A stretch of 64,000 nucleotides of DNA from Devosia sp. FJ2-5-3 (GTDB lineage: Bacteria; Pseudomonadota; Alphaproteobacteria; Rhizobiales; Devosiaceae), in NCBI RefSeq assembly GCF_029201545.1, contig NZ_CP104007.1, positions 186,001 through 250,000 of the forward strand, read 5' to 3'. The stretch's first letter is position 1. Each line of letters starts with the position of its first letter. Both the position numbers and the translations under genes were made by a program. The notes beneath the pieces are model-generated. The model did not search any database. It saw nothing but the letters and a program-made list of their open reading frames with translations, and was not told the DNA's origin. Below are positions 16,646 through 26,260 of this stretch, piece by piece.

Positions 16646-17668
16646 CTAGTGCGTAGCGGCCTGCATGCAGAGCGCGAGCGTCGTCCGGCGCAAGATCGTT
16701 TCGGCGAGGACGGGCTTGCGGCGGCTGTCGCTGGTGGCGTTGAGCAGTCGCTCGGTGGCGTTGGCCAAAGCCGGCTCCGACCAGAGCCGCAATTGCTGCT
16801 CCAGATTGCCAATTCTCGAGAAATGCGGCTTAGGCTTTACCGCTTCGAGCACGGCTCGCGGTGATTTGCCGTTATCGACCTCGACGCGCCACCGACGCAG
16901 ATTGGCAAAATGATTGGCCAGCATGGCCAGCAATTGTTGCGGGTTCACCGAGGCCGCCAACGCCCGGTTAAGGGCCATCTCCAGCTTCTCCGCATGACCG
17001 CCGCCTGAGGAATCGAGGATCGCGTCGATGGCCAGGGCGCCATTGTCGGCACATAGGAGCAGCACGTCTTCGCGCGTCAGACTCTTGCTGGCAGCTGCAA
17101 ACAGCGTCAGTTTTTCGAGTTCGCGACGCGTTATCTCGCGGTCATTGCCCAAAATATCGCGCAGTGTCGGGATGACATCGGCGTCGGCGCGAATGCCCTG
17201 CTGATTGAACGTGTCCCGCATCAAATTGGCGAGCGTCTCATCGCTATCGGGATAGCAGGGCAGGGCGCGGCCGAGCTTGGCCGATTCCACCAGTGCCCGC
17301 AGGGCATCGCGTGGCGTCAGATTTCCCGCCTCGAGAATGATTGCAGCCCCGCCGGGGTCATCCCTGAGTTCGGTCAGCGGCATCACCAGCGCCTTGCTGG
17401 CATTGCGCACGCGGATGATACGCTTGCCGCCAAAGAGGGAAACGCTCCGCGCCTCCAGCATCAGGCGCCCGGGCTCGGCATCGAGCTCGGGGCCGTCGAA
17501 AATGGTCAGGCTTGCAGAGGCCGGGTCATTGCCGCTCAGCTGTCGGATCAGGCGCTCCGCCGTTTCGCGGACCAATCCACCATCGGTTCCATAGGCTAGG
17601 AAAATACCCTCGGAGATATCGGGCCGCACGAGAAATCGCGCGACCTCATGAGCCTTGAGCGCTGTCAT
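16646..17668 (-). CDS. holA: DNA polymerase III delta subunit
   Basis: Clamp-loader subunit that opens the beta sliding clamp. The 340-residue protein shows the HolA pattern: an N-terminal AAA+-like domain with IFLAYGTDGGLVRETAERLI near 22-41 (no functional Walker A, as usual for delta), the ITRRELEKLTLFA segment near 188-200, and a helical C-terminal collar domain containing QQLLAMLANHFANLRRWR near 248-265. The start shares one base with the lptE stop (TGATG). Third gene of the leftward leuS-lptE-holA operon, convergent with parB. Confidence 0.93.
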   Translation of the reverse strand: MTALKAHEVARFLVRPDISEGIFLAYGTDGGLVRETAERLIRQLSGNDPASASLTIFDGPELDAEPGRLMLEARSVSLFGGKRIIRVRNASKALVMPLTELRDDPGGAAIILEAGNLTPRDALRALVESAKLGRALPCYPDSDETLANLMRDTFNQQGIRADADVIPTLRDILGNDREITRRELEKLTLFAAASKSLTREDVLLLCADNGALAIDAILDSSGGGHAEKLEMALNRALAASVNPQQLLAMLANHFANLRRWRVEVDNGKSPRAVLEAVKPKPHFSRIGNLEQQLRLWSEPALANATERLLNATSDSRRKPVLAETILRRTTLALCMQAATH

Positions 17669-18171
17669 CAGTGCGCCAGTGAACCGTAAACGGCAAGCCG
17701 CAGGGATTCTGCCAGCGCCTTTGCGGCGCGCTCGAGCGCCTCGGTCTCTGCAGCGCGCTCGGCCAGGACCTGCCCATCTCGGTTAAATTGTGCCGTGGCG
17801 GTGCGTGTGAGCCGCACAGGGGCGCGGCCGCTCTGGTCGCGGTAGGTAATGGTGAGATCGCCGATGACCCGAGCTTCATGAAGCTTGTTCGGGTTCGCCG
17901 TCTGGCTCAGGAAAGCGGCATTTACCTCAGGCCTGACGGAGATATTGACGAGCGGCGCGTCGGGCCGTGTGGACTTGCCCAGGCGGAACGACAGCTCCTG
18001 ATAGACGATCTGCTCGAGGCGCGTGTTTGGCGCCGCATAGGCCAGCTGCAGCTGCGCTGCTTCCGCCTGCCGACCCGAGTGGAGCGGCTGGAAGGAGCAG
18101 GCGCTCACAGCCACTCCCCCGGCGAGGGAGAGGGCGATGAGCGCGATGCGAGCGGGCCTAAATAACGACAT
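17668..18171 (-). CDS. lptE: LPS-assembly lipoprotein LptE
   Basis: Outer-membrane lipoprotein that plugs the LptD barrel in lipopolysaccharide export. The 167-residue protein starts [19 protein letters not shown] and has a lipobox VSAC with the acylated cysteine at residue 25, followed by the LptE-typical FQPL. Most of the rest is beta-rich. The start at 18171 lies 14 nt inside the 3' end of leuS; the frame is open further up but that part is leuS antiframe. The leuS-lptE-holA order is conserved widely in proteobacteria, which supports the name despite low sequence conservation. Confidence 0.88.
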   Translation of the reverse strand: MSLFRPARIALIALSLAGGVAVSACSFQPLHSGRQAEAAQLQLAYAAPNTRLEQIVYQELSFRLGKSTRPDAPLVNISVRPEVNAAFLSQTANPNKLHEARVIGDLTITYRDQSGRAPVRLTRTATAQFNRDGQVLAERAAETEALERAAKALAESLRLAVYGSLAH

Positions 18172-20779
18172 TGACGATCCTGTTCGGTACGACGACGATC
18201 TTCTTGGGCGCCTTGCCTTCCAGAATGCGGACAATCTCGTCCAGTGACAAGACCAGCTTCGCGACTTCGGCCGCAGGCGTGTCCTTGGGCACCGAAATTT
18301 CGGCCCGGCGCTTGCCGTTGATCTGGATCGGCATGGTGACTTCGTCGTCCACCAGCATGGCTGGATCGACGTCCGGCCAGGCGGCATCAGCTACGAGGCC
18401 GGATTTGCCCAGGACCTGCCAGCAGGTCTCGGCCAGATGCGGCATCATTGGGGAAAGCAGCTGGATGAGGCTCGCGACACCGTCCGCAAGGGTGGTTTTC
18501 TGCGCCGCGCCCAGGCCATTTCCCTTGCCCGCGGCCTTGATGAGGGCATTGCTCAGTTCATAGATCTGAGCGACGGCGCGGTTGAAGCGCAGCCCTTCAA
18601 TATCCTGTGCGATGCCATGGACCGAGCGATGGACGATCTTGCGCAGGGCAAGCGCCTCGTTGTCGTCGTTTTCTGCAACAGTCTCGGAAGACTGTGCATT
18701 GACGATGTCCAATGTGTCATGGACCAGCCGCCAGATACGCTGCTGGAAGCGGCTTGCACCCTCGACGCCCGATTCGGTCCACTGCACGTCCCGCTCGGGA
18801 GGGGAGTCGGACAGCATGAACCAGCGGGCAGTATCGGCGCCATAGGTGGCGACGATCTCGTCGGGATCGACGACGTTCTTCTTGGACTTGCTCATCTTTT
18901 CGACGGAGCCGATCCGGATCGGCGCGCCGGTCTGGATGTGTCGGGCGGTGCGGGTGTCACCTTCGCTTTCGACCACGATTTCGGTGGGATTGACCCATTC
19001 GCCCGCCTCGGACTTGTAGGTCTCGTGGGTCACCATGCCCTGGGTGAAGAGACCCTTGAAGGGCTCGTCGATGCCGACATGGCCCGTCGCCTTCATGGCG
19101 CGGGTGAAGAAGCGCGAGTAGAGCAGGTGCAGGATCGCATGCTCCACGCCGCCGATATACTGATCGACCGGCAGCCACCGATTGGCCACGTCGGGGATTG
19201 TGGGGGTCTCGGCATCGGGCGCGGTAAAGCGGGCAAAATACCAGGAGCTGTCCACGAACGTGTCCATGGTGTCCGTCTCGCGACGGGCCGCGCCGCCGCA
19301 TTGCGGGCAATTGACGTGCTTCCAGCTCGGATGGTGGTCAAGGGCGTTGCCCGGTTTGTCGAAACTGACATCGTCCGGCAGGACGACGGGCAGGTCCTTC
19401 TTGGGCACGGGAACCGTGCCGCAGACCTCGCAATGGATCACCGGGATGGGGCAGCCCCAATAGCGCTGGCGGGAAATGCCCCAGTCGCGCAGGCGGTAAT
19501 TGACTTCTACATGGCCCTGGGCCTTGCCATCGACCGTGCGCGCGCCAAAAAACTCGCCGATCTTCTGCTTGGCCGCATCGATCGACAGACCATCGAGGAA
19601 GCCCGAATTGAAGATGTTGCCAGTGTCAACATAGGCTTCGGTGCCGATTTCGAAGGTTTGCGCATCCGCGCCTGGCGGCAGCACGACGGGCGTAACCGAA
19701 AGGCCGTATTTACGGGCCAGATCCAGATCGCGCTGGTCATGGGCCGGGCAGCCGAAAATGGCGCCGGTGCCGTAATCCATGAGGATGAAATTGGCGACAT
19801 AGACGGGCAGCGTCTCACCCTCGATGACGGGGTGCTTTACCCGCAGGCCCGTGTCAAAACCCTGCTTTTCGGCCTTTTCCAGAGTTTCGGTGGCGGTGCC
19901 GTGGCGATGGCACTCGGCGACGAACTCGGCCAGGCCGGCATTGTCCGCAGCCAGCGCCGTGGTCAGCGGATGGTCGGGCGAAAGGCCGACAAAGGACGCG
20001 CCGAAAATGGTGTCGGGACGCGTGGTGAAGACGTCGATGCTGGTCGCATCGGTCTTTTCGCTTGGGACCAGTTCGAACAGCAGGCGCAGGCCTTCGGACT
20101 TGCCGATCCAGTTGCGCTGCATGGTACGCACCTTCTCGGGCCATTCGGTCAGCGTATCGAGCGCTTCGAGCAGGTCTTCGGCATAGTCGGAGATCTTGAA
20201 GAACCACTGCGTCAGCTCGCGCTGCTCGACCGGAGCGCCCGAGCGCCAGCCCTTGCCGTCGATGACCTGCTCATTGGCGAGCACGGTCATGTCCACCGGG
20301 TCCCAATTGACCTTGGAGCTCTTGCGGGTGATCAGCCCGGCCTCGAGCATGTCGAGGAACATGGCCTGCTGGTGGCGGTAATAGGAGGGATCGCAGGTGG
20401 CGATCTCGCGCGTCCAGTCGATGGAGAGGCCCATCGACTTGAGCTGGGCCTTCATGGCCTCGATGTTCTGGTGGGTCCAGGTTCCCGGGTGGGTCTTGCG
20501 CTCGATAGCGGCATTTTCCGCCGGCAGGCCGAAGGCGTCCCAGCCCATGGGATGCAGCACGTTCTTGCCGCGGGCACGATGATAGCGCGCGACGACGTCG
20601 CCCATGGCGTAATTGCGCACATGGCCCATGTGGATGCGGCCGGACGGGTAGGGAAACATCTCGAGGACGTAGTAGGGCTCGCGCGGGTCGTCATTGGCGG
20701 TGACGAAGCTCTTTGCGTCTTCCCACACCTTCTGCCATTTCGGTTCGCTTTCGCGCGGATTGTAGCGTTCGCCGCTCAC
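18158..20779 (-). CDS. leuS: Leucyl-tRNA synthetase
   Basis: Class I aminoacyl-tRNA synthetase charging tRNA-Leu. The 873-residue protein has the HIGH-type motif HMGH near 50-53, the inserted editing domain about 225-425 with a zinc-ribbon-like cysteine region (HCEVCGTVP ... NCPQCGG) near 455-510, the KMSKS motif near 626-630 and the C-terminal anticodon-binding and LeuS-specific domains. I chose the GTG at 20779 ([10 protein letters not shown]) because AAGGA lies 8 nt before it; a TTG at 20818 would add 13 unrelated residues. First gene of leuS-lptE-holA, divergent from the YggS gene. Confidence 0.96.
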   Translation of the reverse strand: MSGERYNPRESEPKWQKVWEDAKSFVTANDDPREPYYVLEMFPYPSGRIHMGHVRNYAMGDVVARYHRARGKNVLHPMGWDAFGLPAENAAIERKTHPGTWTHQNIEAMKAQLKSMGLSIDWTREIATCDPSYYRHQQAMFLDMLEAGLITRKSSKVNWDPVDMTVLANEQVIDGKGWRSGAPVEQRELTQWFFKISDYAEDLLEALDTLTEWPEKVRTMQRNWIGKSEGLRLLFELVPSEKTDATSIDVFTTRPDTIFGASFVGLSPDHPLTTALAADNAGLAEFVAECHRHGTATETLEKAEKQGFDTGLRVKHPVIEGETLPVYVANFILMDYGTGAIFGCPAHDQRDLDLARKYGLSVTPVVLPPGADAQTFEIGTEAYVDTGNIFNSGFLDGLSIDAAKQKIGEFFGARTVDGKAQGHVEVNYRLRDWGISRQRYWGCPIPVIHCEVCGTVPVPKKDLPVVLPDDVSFDKPGNALDHHPSWKHVNCPQCGGAARRETDTMDTFVDSSWYFARFTAPDAETPTIPDVANRWLPVDQYIGGVEHAILHLLYSRFFTRAMKATGHVGIDEPFKGLFTQGMVTHETYKSEAGEWVNPTEIVVESEGDTRTARHIQTGAPIRIGSVEKMSKSKKNVVDPDEIVATYGADTARWFMLSDSPPERDVQWTESGVEGASRFQQRIWRLVHDTLDIVNAQSSETVAENDDNEALALRKIVHRSVHGIAQDIEGLRFNRAVAQIYELSNALIKAAGKGNGLGAAQKTTLADGVASLIQLLSPMMPHLAETCWQVLGKSGLVADAAWPDVDPAMLVDDEVTMPIQINGKRRAEISVPKDTPAAEVAKLVLSLDEIVRILEGKAPKKIVVVPNRIVNVVI

Positions 20780-20910
20780 TGTTCTCGTCCTTGCAAGATT
20801 AGCGTCGCTGCGGCGCAAAAGAGCGGCACAGCTTGCGTTTTTTGGGGTATTTGGCTACCGGGACCATCACCAGAAATCCCCTCCAAGGTCAACAGAAACG
20901 GGGCCGTGTC

Positions 20911-21597
20911 ATGGCCGACAAGCAGGCAGACAGTTTCACGCGGGCGAAAACAGCGCTCGCCTCCATCAATGGCCGGGTTGAAAAAGCACGCCGCCGCTTT
21001 GGCGCGCCGCCGGACCATGTCCAATTGGTGGCGGTTTCCAAGACTTTCGACGCTGGGCAGATCGAGCCTTTCCTTGCGGCGGGGCAAAGAGTGTTCGGAG
21101 AAAACCGGGTTCAGGAAGCCAAGGACAAATGGCCGGACCTGCGCGAGCGCTACCCGGATCTGGAATTGCACCTGATCGGACCGCTGCAAACCAACAAGGC
21201 CCGCGAGGCCGTTGCGCTGTTCGATGTGATCCAGAGCGTCGACCGCGACAAGCTGGCGGGTGTGCTGGCGAGTGAAATGGAACGGGCCGGCAAGCGTCTT
21301 CCCTGTTTCGTCCAGGTCAATATTGGGGGAGAGACGCAAAAGGCGGGCATTCCGATCGATGAGGCGGTCGCCTTTGTCGAGCGATGCCGATCCGAGCACG
21401 GCCTCGATATTGTTGGACTGATGTGCATTCCGCCCGATGGCGTTCCGGCGGGGCCGTATTTTGCCCAATTGGCCGCCTTGGCGAGAACGGCCGGCGTCAC
21501 CGGAATTTCCATGGGCATGAGCGGAGATTTCGAAACCGCTATCGCCATGGGCGCCACCCATGTGCGGGTGGGTTCGGCGCTGTTCGGCAAGCGTTGA
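20911..21597 (+). CDS. YggS/PLPBP-family pyridoxal-phosphate homeostasis protein
   Basis: Small PLP-binding barrel protein that buffers pyridoxal phosphate and affects amino acid and keto acid balance; it has no known catalytic activity. The 228-residue protein shows the PLP-lysine motif VAVSKTF (Lys44), GENRVQEAKDKW near 65-76, LIGPLQTNK near 88-96 and the phosphate-binding MSGDFETAIAMGATHVRVG near the end. The ATG at 20911 fits the family length; upstream codons to 20833 are non-homologous. Divergent from leuS with a 131-bp gap. Confidence 0.92.
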   Translation: MADKQADSFTRAKTALASINGRVEKARRRFGAPPDHVQLVAVSKTFDAGQIEPFLAAGQRVFGENRVQEAKDKWPDLRERYPDLELHLIGPLQTNKAREAVALFDVIQSVDRDKLAGVLASEMERAGKRLPCFVQVNIGGETQKAGIPIDEAVAFVERCRSEHGLDIVGLMCIPPDGVPAGPYFAQLAALARTAGVTGISMGMSGDFETAIAMGATHVRVGSALFGKR

Positions 21598-21839
21598 TCG
21601 TAATTTCGCCATTCCGGTCAGTCATATAGCTGACGAAGCGTGCTGGCGGCGAGGCGTTCGACAGACGGCCCGGTCAGAAAGACCGGGGATTTCCGGCGGT
21701 GCGGCTTCTGATCTGGTTTGCAACTTTTCCACGGGAGACACGTTGCTATCAGTCGAATAACGCCGATGTGATTGGCCGGCCTAAACGCAGTCGCAATGAT
21801 GTGACCTTGGTCGACCAAAGCTATTGACCGGAGAACCTT

Positions 21840-22523
21840 ATGAACAAGCGACGCATCCTTGTTGTGGACGACGACGCGGATCTTCGTGAAACCCTGGTCG
21901 AGCAATTGCGAGGGCAAGCCGAGTTCGAGATCTACGAGGCCGGCACTGCCAACGACGCGCTCAAAGCGCTGCGCGAGAACAATATTGAATTGACCATCCT
22001 TGATGTCGGGCTGCCGGACATGGATGGGCGCGAAGCCGTTAAAATCATGCGCGAAGAGGGGATCCGAAGCCCCGTGCTGATGCTGACCGGCCATGACAGC
22101 GAGGCCGACGAGATCAAGGGCCTCGAATCAGGTGCCAATGACTACCTGACCAAACCCTTCCGCTTCCCGGTTCTCCTGGCGCGTATCAACGCGGCACTGC
22201 GCCAGCACGACCAGAGCGAGGATGCGGTCTTCACCATCGGTCAATACAGCTTTCAGCCGGCCGCCAAGGTGCTGGAGACCAATGATGGCATAAAGGTGCG
22301 CCTGACCGACAAGGAAACGTCGATCCTGAAGTATCTTTACCGCCAGGGCCCCAAGACCATTACACGCGACGTCCTCCTCAAGGAGGTCTGGGGCTATAAT
22401 AACCGGGTGACCACCCATACGCTGGAAACCCACATCTACCGGCTGCGCCAGAAGATCGAGCGCGATCCCTCCAATGCCCGTCTCCTCGTGACGGAAGATG
22501 GTGGTTATCGTCTTGTCCCCTGA
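21840..22523 (+). CDS. OmpR/PhoB-family response regulator (orphan)
   Basis: Two-component response regulator of 227 residues. Receiver domain 4-118 with the acidic pocket VVDDD (8-12), phospho-acceptor Asp55 in LDVGLPD, Thr83 and Lys105 (TKPF). OmpR-type winged-helix DNA-binding domain about 130-227 with VWGYNNRVTTHTLETHIYRLRQKI. No histidine kinase gene is next to it, so the partner kinase is elsewhere. The 242-bp upstream gap holds no gene and gives room for its own promoter. The next gene on the strand encodes a cyclic-nucleotide-binding-fold protein, 101 nt away. Target genes unknown. Confidence 0.9.
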   Translation: MNKRRILVVDDDADLRETLVEQLRGQAEFEIYEAGTANDALKALRENNIELTILDVGLPDMDGREAVKIMREEGIRSPVLMLTGHDSEADEIKGLESGANDYLTKPFRFPVLLARINAALRQHDQSEDAVFTIGQYSFQPAAKVLETNDGIKVRLTDKETSILKYLYRQGPKTITRDVLLKEVWGYNNRVTTHTLETHIYRLRQKIERDPSNARLLVTEDGGYRLVP

Positions 22524-22578
22524 TCGGGACAAAGAGGTTCAACAGCGGATCGAACTGCCCTATAGGAATTGAGTTGAC

Positions 22579-22602
22579 CCCGCCGGAGCGGCATCCGGCG
22601 GG
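22579..22602 (+). other. GC-rich hairpin between response regulator and cNMP-fold gene
   Basis: A perfect 9-bp stem CCCGCCGGA / TCCGGCGGG with a 6-nt loop GCGGCA, 22 nt before the downstream start. There is no U-tract. It may attenuate or separate the two messages. Confidence 0.35.
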
Positions 22603-22624
22603 CGGGCGCAGTTGGGTCTGACGA

Positions 22625-23083
22625 ATGAGAATGGACGATGCAGCCGCTGTCCTCGGGCGGGCTGACTTCTTCGATATGTGCACGGACGAACAGCGCGCCA
22701 TGCTGGGCTTTGCCAGTGATCGGCAGCGCGTTGATGCCGATGAAGTCGTCTACAAGGCTGGCGACGTCCCCAAGGGCGCCTATGTGCTGATCTCAGGCAC
22801 GCTCAAGGCGCGGCATGAGGGTCCGGAAGCCGGCAAGCCCTACGCCCTGTCCGAGCCGGGCAGTGTCATCTCTCCCACAGCTCTCATTCTCGACAAGCCG
22901 CGACCGGTGACGATTACCGCCGTTACCGATTGCGAGTTGTTGTTCGTTCCCCGTACGGCGTTTCTCAAGCTGTTGCGCAACTACCCCGACCTGGCCCAGA
23001 AGGCCGTGCAGCGGGTGGAGCGGGAGCTCAATTCCTATCTGAACGCCCTCGATCCCCTCCGCCGCAAGATGAAAGGCCGCTAA
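22625..23083 (+). CDS. Cyclic-nucleotide-binding-fold (Crp/Fnr N-domain) protein without HTH
   Basis: A 152-residue protein with the cNMP-binding beta-roll of the Crp/Fnr superfamily (about 12-125): DEVVYKAGDVPKGAYVLISGTLKA is the typical glycine-turn pattern and ALSEPGSVISPTALILDKPRPVTITAVTDCELLFVPR the phosphate-cassette region. The cassette lacks the usual R-S/T pair (PRPVTIT), so ligand binding is uncertain. After it come only about 30 residues of helix, so there is no DNA-binding HTH. It could be a sensory or adaptor partner of the preceding response regulator. Start at 22625 or the ATG at 22631. Convergent with xthA, 4 nt apart. Confidence 0.75.
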   Translation: MRMDDAAAVLGRADFFDMCTDEQRAMLGFASDRQRVDADEVVYKAGDVPKGAYVLISGTLKARHEGPEAGKPYALSEPGSVISPTALILDKPRPVTITAVTDCELLFVPRTAFLKLLRNYPDLAQKAVQRVERELNSYLNALDPLRRKMKGR

Positions 23084-23087
23084 GGCC

Positions 23088-23900
23088 CTATGGCCGCGTG
23101 AAACGCGCGATGACCGGGACGTGGTCGGACGGCTTGTCGGTCCAGCCGCGGGCAGGTCGGATGATTTCTGCGGCAATGCAATGTTCGGCCACATCGGGCG
23201 TGGCCCAGATATGGTCGAGGCGCCGGCCGCGATCGGATTTTTCCCAATCGAGCCCGCGATAGCTCCACCAACTATAGATTTTCTGGTCATAGGGCACGTG
23301 CTTGCGCACGAGGTCGACCCAGCCAGGTCCGCCCGTCAGCAGGGCGTCGAGCGCCTCGGTCTCGATCGGGGTGTGGCTGATGACCTTGAGCAATTGCTTG
23401 TGGCTCCAGACGTCATTTTCATGCGGGGCGATGTTGAAATCGCCGGCAATCAACTGGCCGCGCGAGAACATCGGCTCGCCGAACCAGGATTTCAGCTCGT
23501 CGAGGAAACCCAGCTTGTGCTTGAATTTGGGGTTGATCTCCGGGTCAGGCTCGTCGCCGCCGGCCGGGATGTAGAAATTGTGCAGGGTGAGGGGACCATG
23601 CCCGATGTCCACCAAGGCCGAGATGTGGCGTGATTCGGGGATTTCGCAGAACACCCGGCTGGAAATATCGGTCAGCGGAAATTCCGAGACAATGGCGACG
23701 CCGTGATAGCCCTTTTGCCCATGCACGGCCATGTGCGGATAGCCGGCCTCGATAAAGGCGTTCCGCGGGAACTGGTCATTGGTGCATTTGATCTCCTGCA
23801 GCATCAGCACGTCAGGCTGATATTGGGCCAGGAAATCGAGCACCATGCCGATGCGCAGGCGAACCGAATTGATGTTCCAGGTGACGACGGAAAGGGTCAT
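23088..23900 (-). CDS. xthA: Exodeoxyribonuclease III (AP endonuclease)
   Basis: Mg-dependent 3'-5' exonuclease and apurinic-site endonuclease in base excision repair. The 270-residue protein opens MTLSVVTWNINSVRLR (Asn10), has the catalytic glutamate in LMLQEIKC (Glu36), GDFNIAP near 155-161, RRLDHIWAT near 226-234 and the final SDHVPVIARF with the catalytic Asp-His pair. Full length for the family. Upstream lies a 236-bp gap holding a parS site and the rplS terminator. Confidence 0.95.
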   Translation of the reverse strand: MTLSVVTWNINSVRLRIGMVLDFLAQYQPDVLMLQEIKCTNDQFPRNAFIEAGYPHMAVHGQKGYHGVAIVSEFPLTDISSRVFCEIPESRHISALVDIGHGPLTLHNFYIPAGGDEPDPEINPKFKHKLGFLDELKSWFGEPMFSRGQLIAGDFNIAPHENDVWSHKQLLKVISHTPIETEALDALLTGGPGWVDLVRKHVPYDQKIYSWWSYRGLDWEKSDRGRRLDHIWATPDVAEHCIAAEIIRPARGWTDKPSDHVPVIARFTRP

Positions 23901-24041
23901 TGCGGATCCGCTATGAAAGAGGCGACGGGCATGGCCTTCTTATCACCAAGCAGGCTTGCCGGGTAAAGCCGGAAATGGCTGGGTGCGGACAGGGTGTGTC
24001 AGCAGGGTTCGTCCTCGGGCAGGCGCTGGGGGTATCGCGGA

Positions 24042-24057
24042 CGTTTCACGTGAATCA
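24042..24057 (+). other. parS site 7 (14/16), distal
   Basis: CGTTTCACGTGAATCA, two mismatches. It lies between xthA and rplS, 7.4 kb beyond site 6 and about 16 kb from the proposed origin, the outlier of the cluster. Confidence 0.7.
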
Positions 24058-24060
24058 GGC

Positions 24061-24095
24061 ATAAGAAAACCCGGCGCCAATGAAGGAGCCGGGTT
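24061..24095 (-). terminator. Intrinsic terminator behind rplS
   Basis: Read on the minus strand: an 8-bp stem AACCCGGC / GCCGGGTT around a 12-nt loop, followed by TTCTTAT. It lies about 40 nt past the rplS stop. Confidence 0.8.
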
Positions 24096-24136
24096 CGCAG
24101 ACTTCAGTGACCCGCCCGGAGGCTGGCCAGCAAATC

Positions 24137-24688
24137 TTATTCGCTCTTGGCTTCGCCTTCAGCGGCAGCCTGGGCGGCGGCGGCAGCAGCGGCTGCTGCG
24201 GCTTCCGCGTCCTTGGCAGCCTGCTCAGCGGCAAATGCCTCGGCAGCAGCGATCTTCTCGGCTTCGCGGGCTTCCTTGGCGGCGTGAGCGGCAGTGCGCT
24301 CGGACGCTTCGATCTTGCGGGTACGCGAATTGGTCGATTCGAAAATACGAGCCGACTTACCGCGACGATCGCGCAGATAGTAAAGCTTGGCGCGACGGAC
24401 CTTACCGCGCTTGATCACTTCGACCGAAGCAACGTTCGGGGAGTAGATGGGGAACACGCGTTCCACGCCTTCGCCGTACGAAATCTTGCGCACGGTGAAG
24501 CTTTCCATAATGCCGCCGCCGGAGCGGGCGATCACGACGCCTTCATAGGCCTGGAGGCGTTCCTTGTCGCCTTCGCGGATCTTGACCCACACCTTGACGG
24601 TATCGCCATGGGTGAAGTCAGGAAGCTGGCGCTTGGCGGAGAGGGCGGCAACCTGCTCGGCCTCGATCTGTTCGATAATGCTGCTCAT
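24137..24688 (-). CDS. rplS: 50S ribosomal protein L19 with alanine-rich tail
   Basis: Large-subunit ribosomal protein at the 30S/50S interface. Residues 1-125 are a normal L19 ([57 protein letters not shown]). Then follows an extension of roughly 58 residues rich in Ala, Glu and Lys, including a run of ten alanines and ending GEAKSE; E. coli L19 is only about 115 residues. Such tails occur in rhizobial L19. The gene follows trmD after a 207-nt gap, longer than usual for this operon, which contains a possible small reading frame (stop at 24712). Confidence 0.95.
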   Translation of the reverse strand: MSSIIEQIEAEQVAALSAKRQLPDFTHGDTVKVWVKIREGDKERLQAYEGVVIARSGGGIMESFTVRKISYGEGVERVFPIYSPNVASVEVIKRGKVRRAKLYYLRDRRGKSARIFESTNSRTRKIEASERTAAHAAKEAREAEKIAAAEAFAAEQAAKDAEAAAAAAAAAAQAAAEGEAKSE

Positions 24689-24895
24689 TGTCGATCCGTT
24701 CTGATCTTTTCTCAGGGGTGATTGCAGGGCTCTTTGCAGGGCCCGCCACCCGGTCTTGGTTGATAACGGAGGGTCGTCTTTTTCTTCTTGCCGCGGACCA
24801 GCTCCGAATTGCCGGTCACACGAATGGGCGGCTCATAGGCGAAATCACGCCAAGAGTCCAGCCTTGGCGGGCCATTTGCCGCCTCGCCATTGCAA

Positions 24896-25612
24896 TCAGC
24901 GCGATTTGGGCCTGGACGCGGTGGGTTGAACCCTGGCGAAGAGGTCGGGGCGCCGTTCCCGGGTCAGGGCGAGGGATTGTTCCTGGCGCCAGCGGGCGAT
25001 CTTGCCGTGGTCGCCCGATGTCAGCACGGCCGGAATCTGGCGATCCTCGAAACTTTGCGGGCGCGTATATTGGGGATATTCCAGCAGCCCGTTTTCAAAG
25101 CTTTCCTCGTCGCGGCTGTCGAGCGCGCCCAGGACGCCGGGGATCAGCCGCACGACGGCCTCCAGCAGCACCATGGCGGCCACTTCGCCGCCGGCCAGCA
25201 CATAGTCGCCGATCGAGATCTCCTCGAGCTGGCGGGCCTCTATGACGCGCTGGTCGACACCCTCAAATCGCCCGCAGACGATGACCGCGCCGGGCCCGAC
25301 GGCGAGCTGGTGCGCGCGTTCCTGGGTCAGCGGTTTTCCGCGCGGCGACATCAGAATGCGCGGGCGCGGGTCATTTTCGGGCGCGACACTGTCGATGGCC
25401 CTGGCCAGAATATCGGGCTTGAGCACCATGCCGGCGCCCCCGCCGGAAGGCGTATCATCCACTGTGCGATGCCGGTCGGTGGCAAAATCGCGCAATTGGT
25501 TGGCCTTGAGCGACCAGAGGCCGTCAGCCATGCCCCGGCCCAGCACCGAGGCGCCAAGGGGCCCGGGAAACAGTTCGGGGAACAGGGTGATAATGTCTGC
25601 CGAAAAGATCAC
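24896..25612 (-). CDS. trmD: tRNA (guanine37-N1)-methyltransferase TrmD
   Basis: SPOUT-class enzyme that makes m1G37 next to the anticodon and prevents frameshifting. The 238-residue protein shows [21 protein letters not shown] near 8-28, [15 protein letters not shown] near 54-68, and the knotted SAM-binding part [20 protein letters not shown] followed by IPGVLG and LEYPQYTRP. The start is a GTG whose GTGA overlaps the rimM stop. Operon rimM-trmD-(gap)-rplS; rpsP and ffh, often in front of rimM, are not here. Confidence 0.96.
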   Translation of the reverse strand: MIFSADIITLFPELFPGPLGASVLGRGMADGLWSLKANQLRDFATDRHRTVDDTPSGGGAGMVLKPDILARAIDSVAPENDPRPRILMSPRGKPLTQERAHQLAVGPGAVIVCGRFEGVDQRVIEARQLEEISIGDYVLAGGEVAAMVLLEAVVRLIPGVLGALDSRDEESFENGLLEYPQYTRPQSFEDRQIPAVLTSGDHGKIARWRQEQSLALTRERRPDLFARVQPTASRPKSR

Positions 25613-26145
25613 GCCGGCTCTTCCTCGCCAGGATCCGCGTCGAGCGGCGGGGAGATCACGAGATAGCCTTTGTCGATGTGGATCGAGGGCACCACGGCCT
25701 TGGTGAAGGGATAAAGAAAGGTGTCGCCAGAGCGCGGGTCGCGCACTTCGAGCAGATCGCCGGCGCCGAAATTAGGCAGGGCGGAGACGGCGCCGATGCT
25801 GACCCCGTTCTCGAGGCGCGCATCGAGGCCGATCAGATCGGCATGGTAGAAATCGTCCTCGTCTTCCGGTTCGGGCAGACGCTCGCGGGCAATGAACAGG
25901 CTGACGCCATTCAGCGCTTCGGCGGCATCGCGATCCCGGATGCCCTTGAGGCGGGCGACGAGTACGTTCTTGCCCAGCCGCGCGGCTTCAATGGTGACAA
26001 TCAGCCCGGGACGGTCCGTCTCGAGCGGTCCATAATCGGCAAGTCCTTCGGGCTCACCCGTGAACGAGGTGATGCGCACTTCGCCCTTGATACCGTGGGC
26101 GGCGCCGATCTTGCCCATCAATATGCGGTTCTGTCCCGGTGCCAT
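25609..26145 (-). CDS. rimM: 16S rRNA processing protein RimM
   Basis: Ribosome maturation factor that binds S19 and assists 30S head assembly. The 178-residue protein has the N-terminal beta-barrel RimM domain with [18 protein letters not shown] near 7-24 and a PRC-barrel-like C-terminal half with [12 protein letters not shown] and [16 protein letters not shown]. The ATG at 26145 is preceded by AGGA; the longer reading to 26226 has no homology. Coupled to trmD by a 4-nt overlap; divergent from the unknown gene at 26261. Confidence 0.93.
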   Translation of the reverse strand: MAPGQNRILMGKIGAAHGIKGEVRITSFTGEPEGLADYGPLETDRPGLIVTIEAARLGKNVLVARLKGIRDRDAAEALNGVSLFIARERLPEPEDEDDFYHADLIGLDARLENGVSIGAVSALPNFGAGDLLEVRDPRSGDTFLYPFTKAVVPSIHIDKGYLVISPPLDADPGEEEPA

Positions 26146-26260
26146 GGCTTGTTTTCCTGTTCTGGGGGGCATTCCTTTAGCAGGAGCGCGCCCGAGGGGG
26201 AATGTGGAACCTTGCAGGCCCGACATGCCTTTCTCACTGCAAACGATAAAGGAGCGTCAC

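Noticed and set aside
18437..21175. A 912-codon open frame on the plus strand opposite leuS
   Set aside because: It is the antisense shadow of leuS in GC-rich DNA: low complexity, no family features, and it also crosses the start of the YggS gene.
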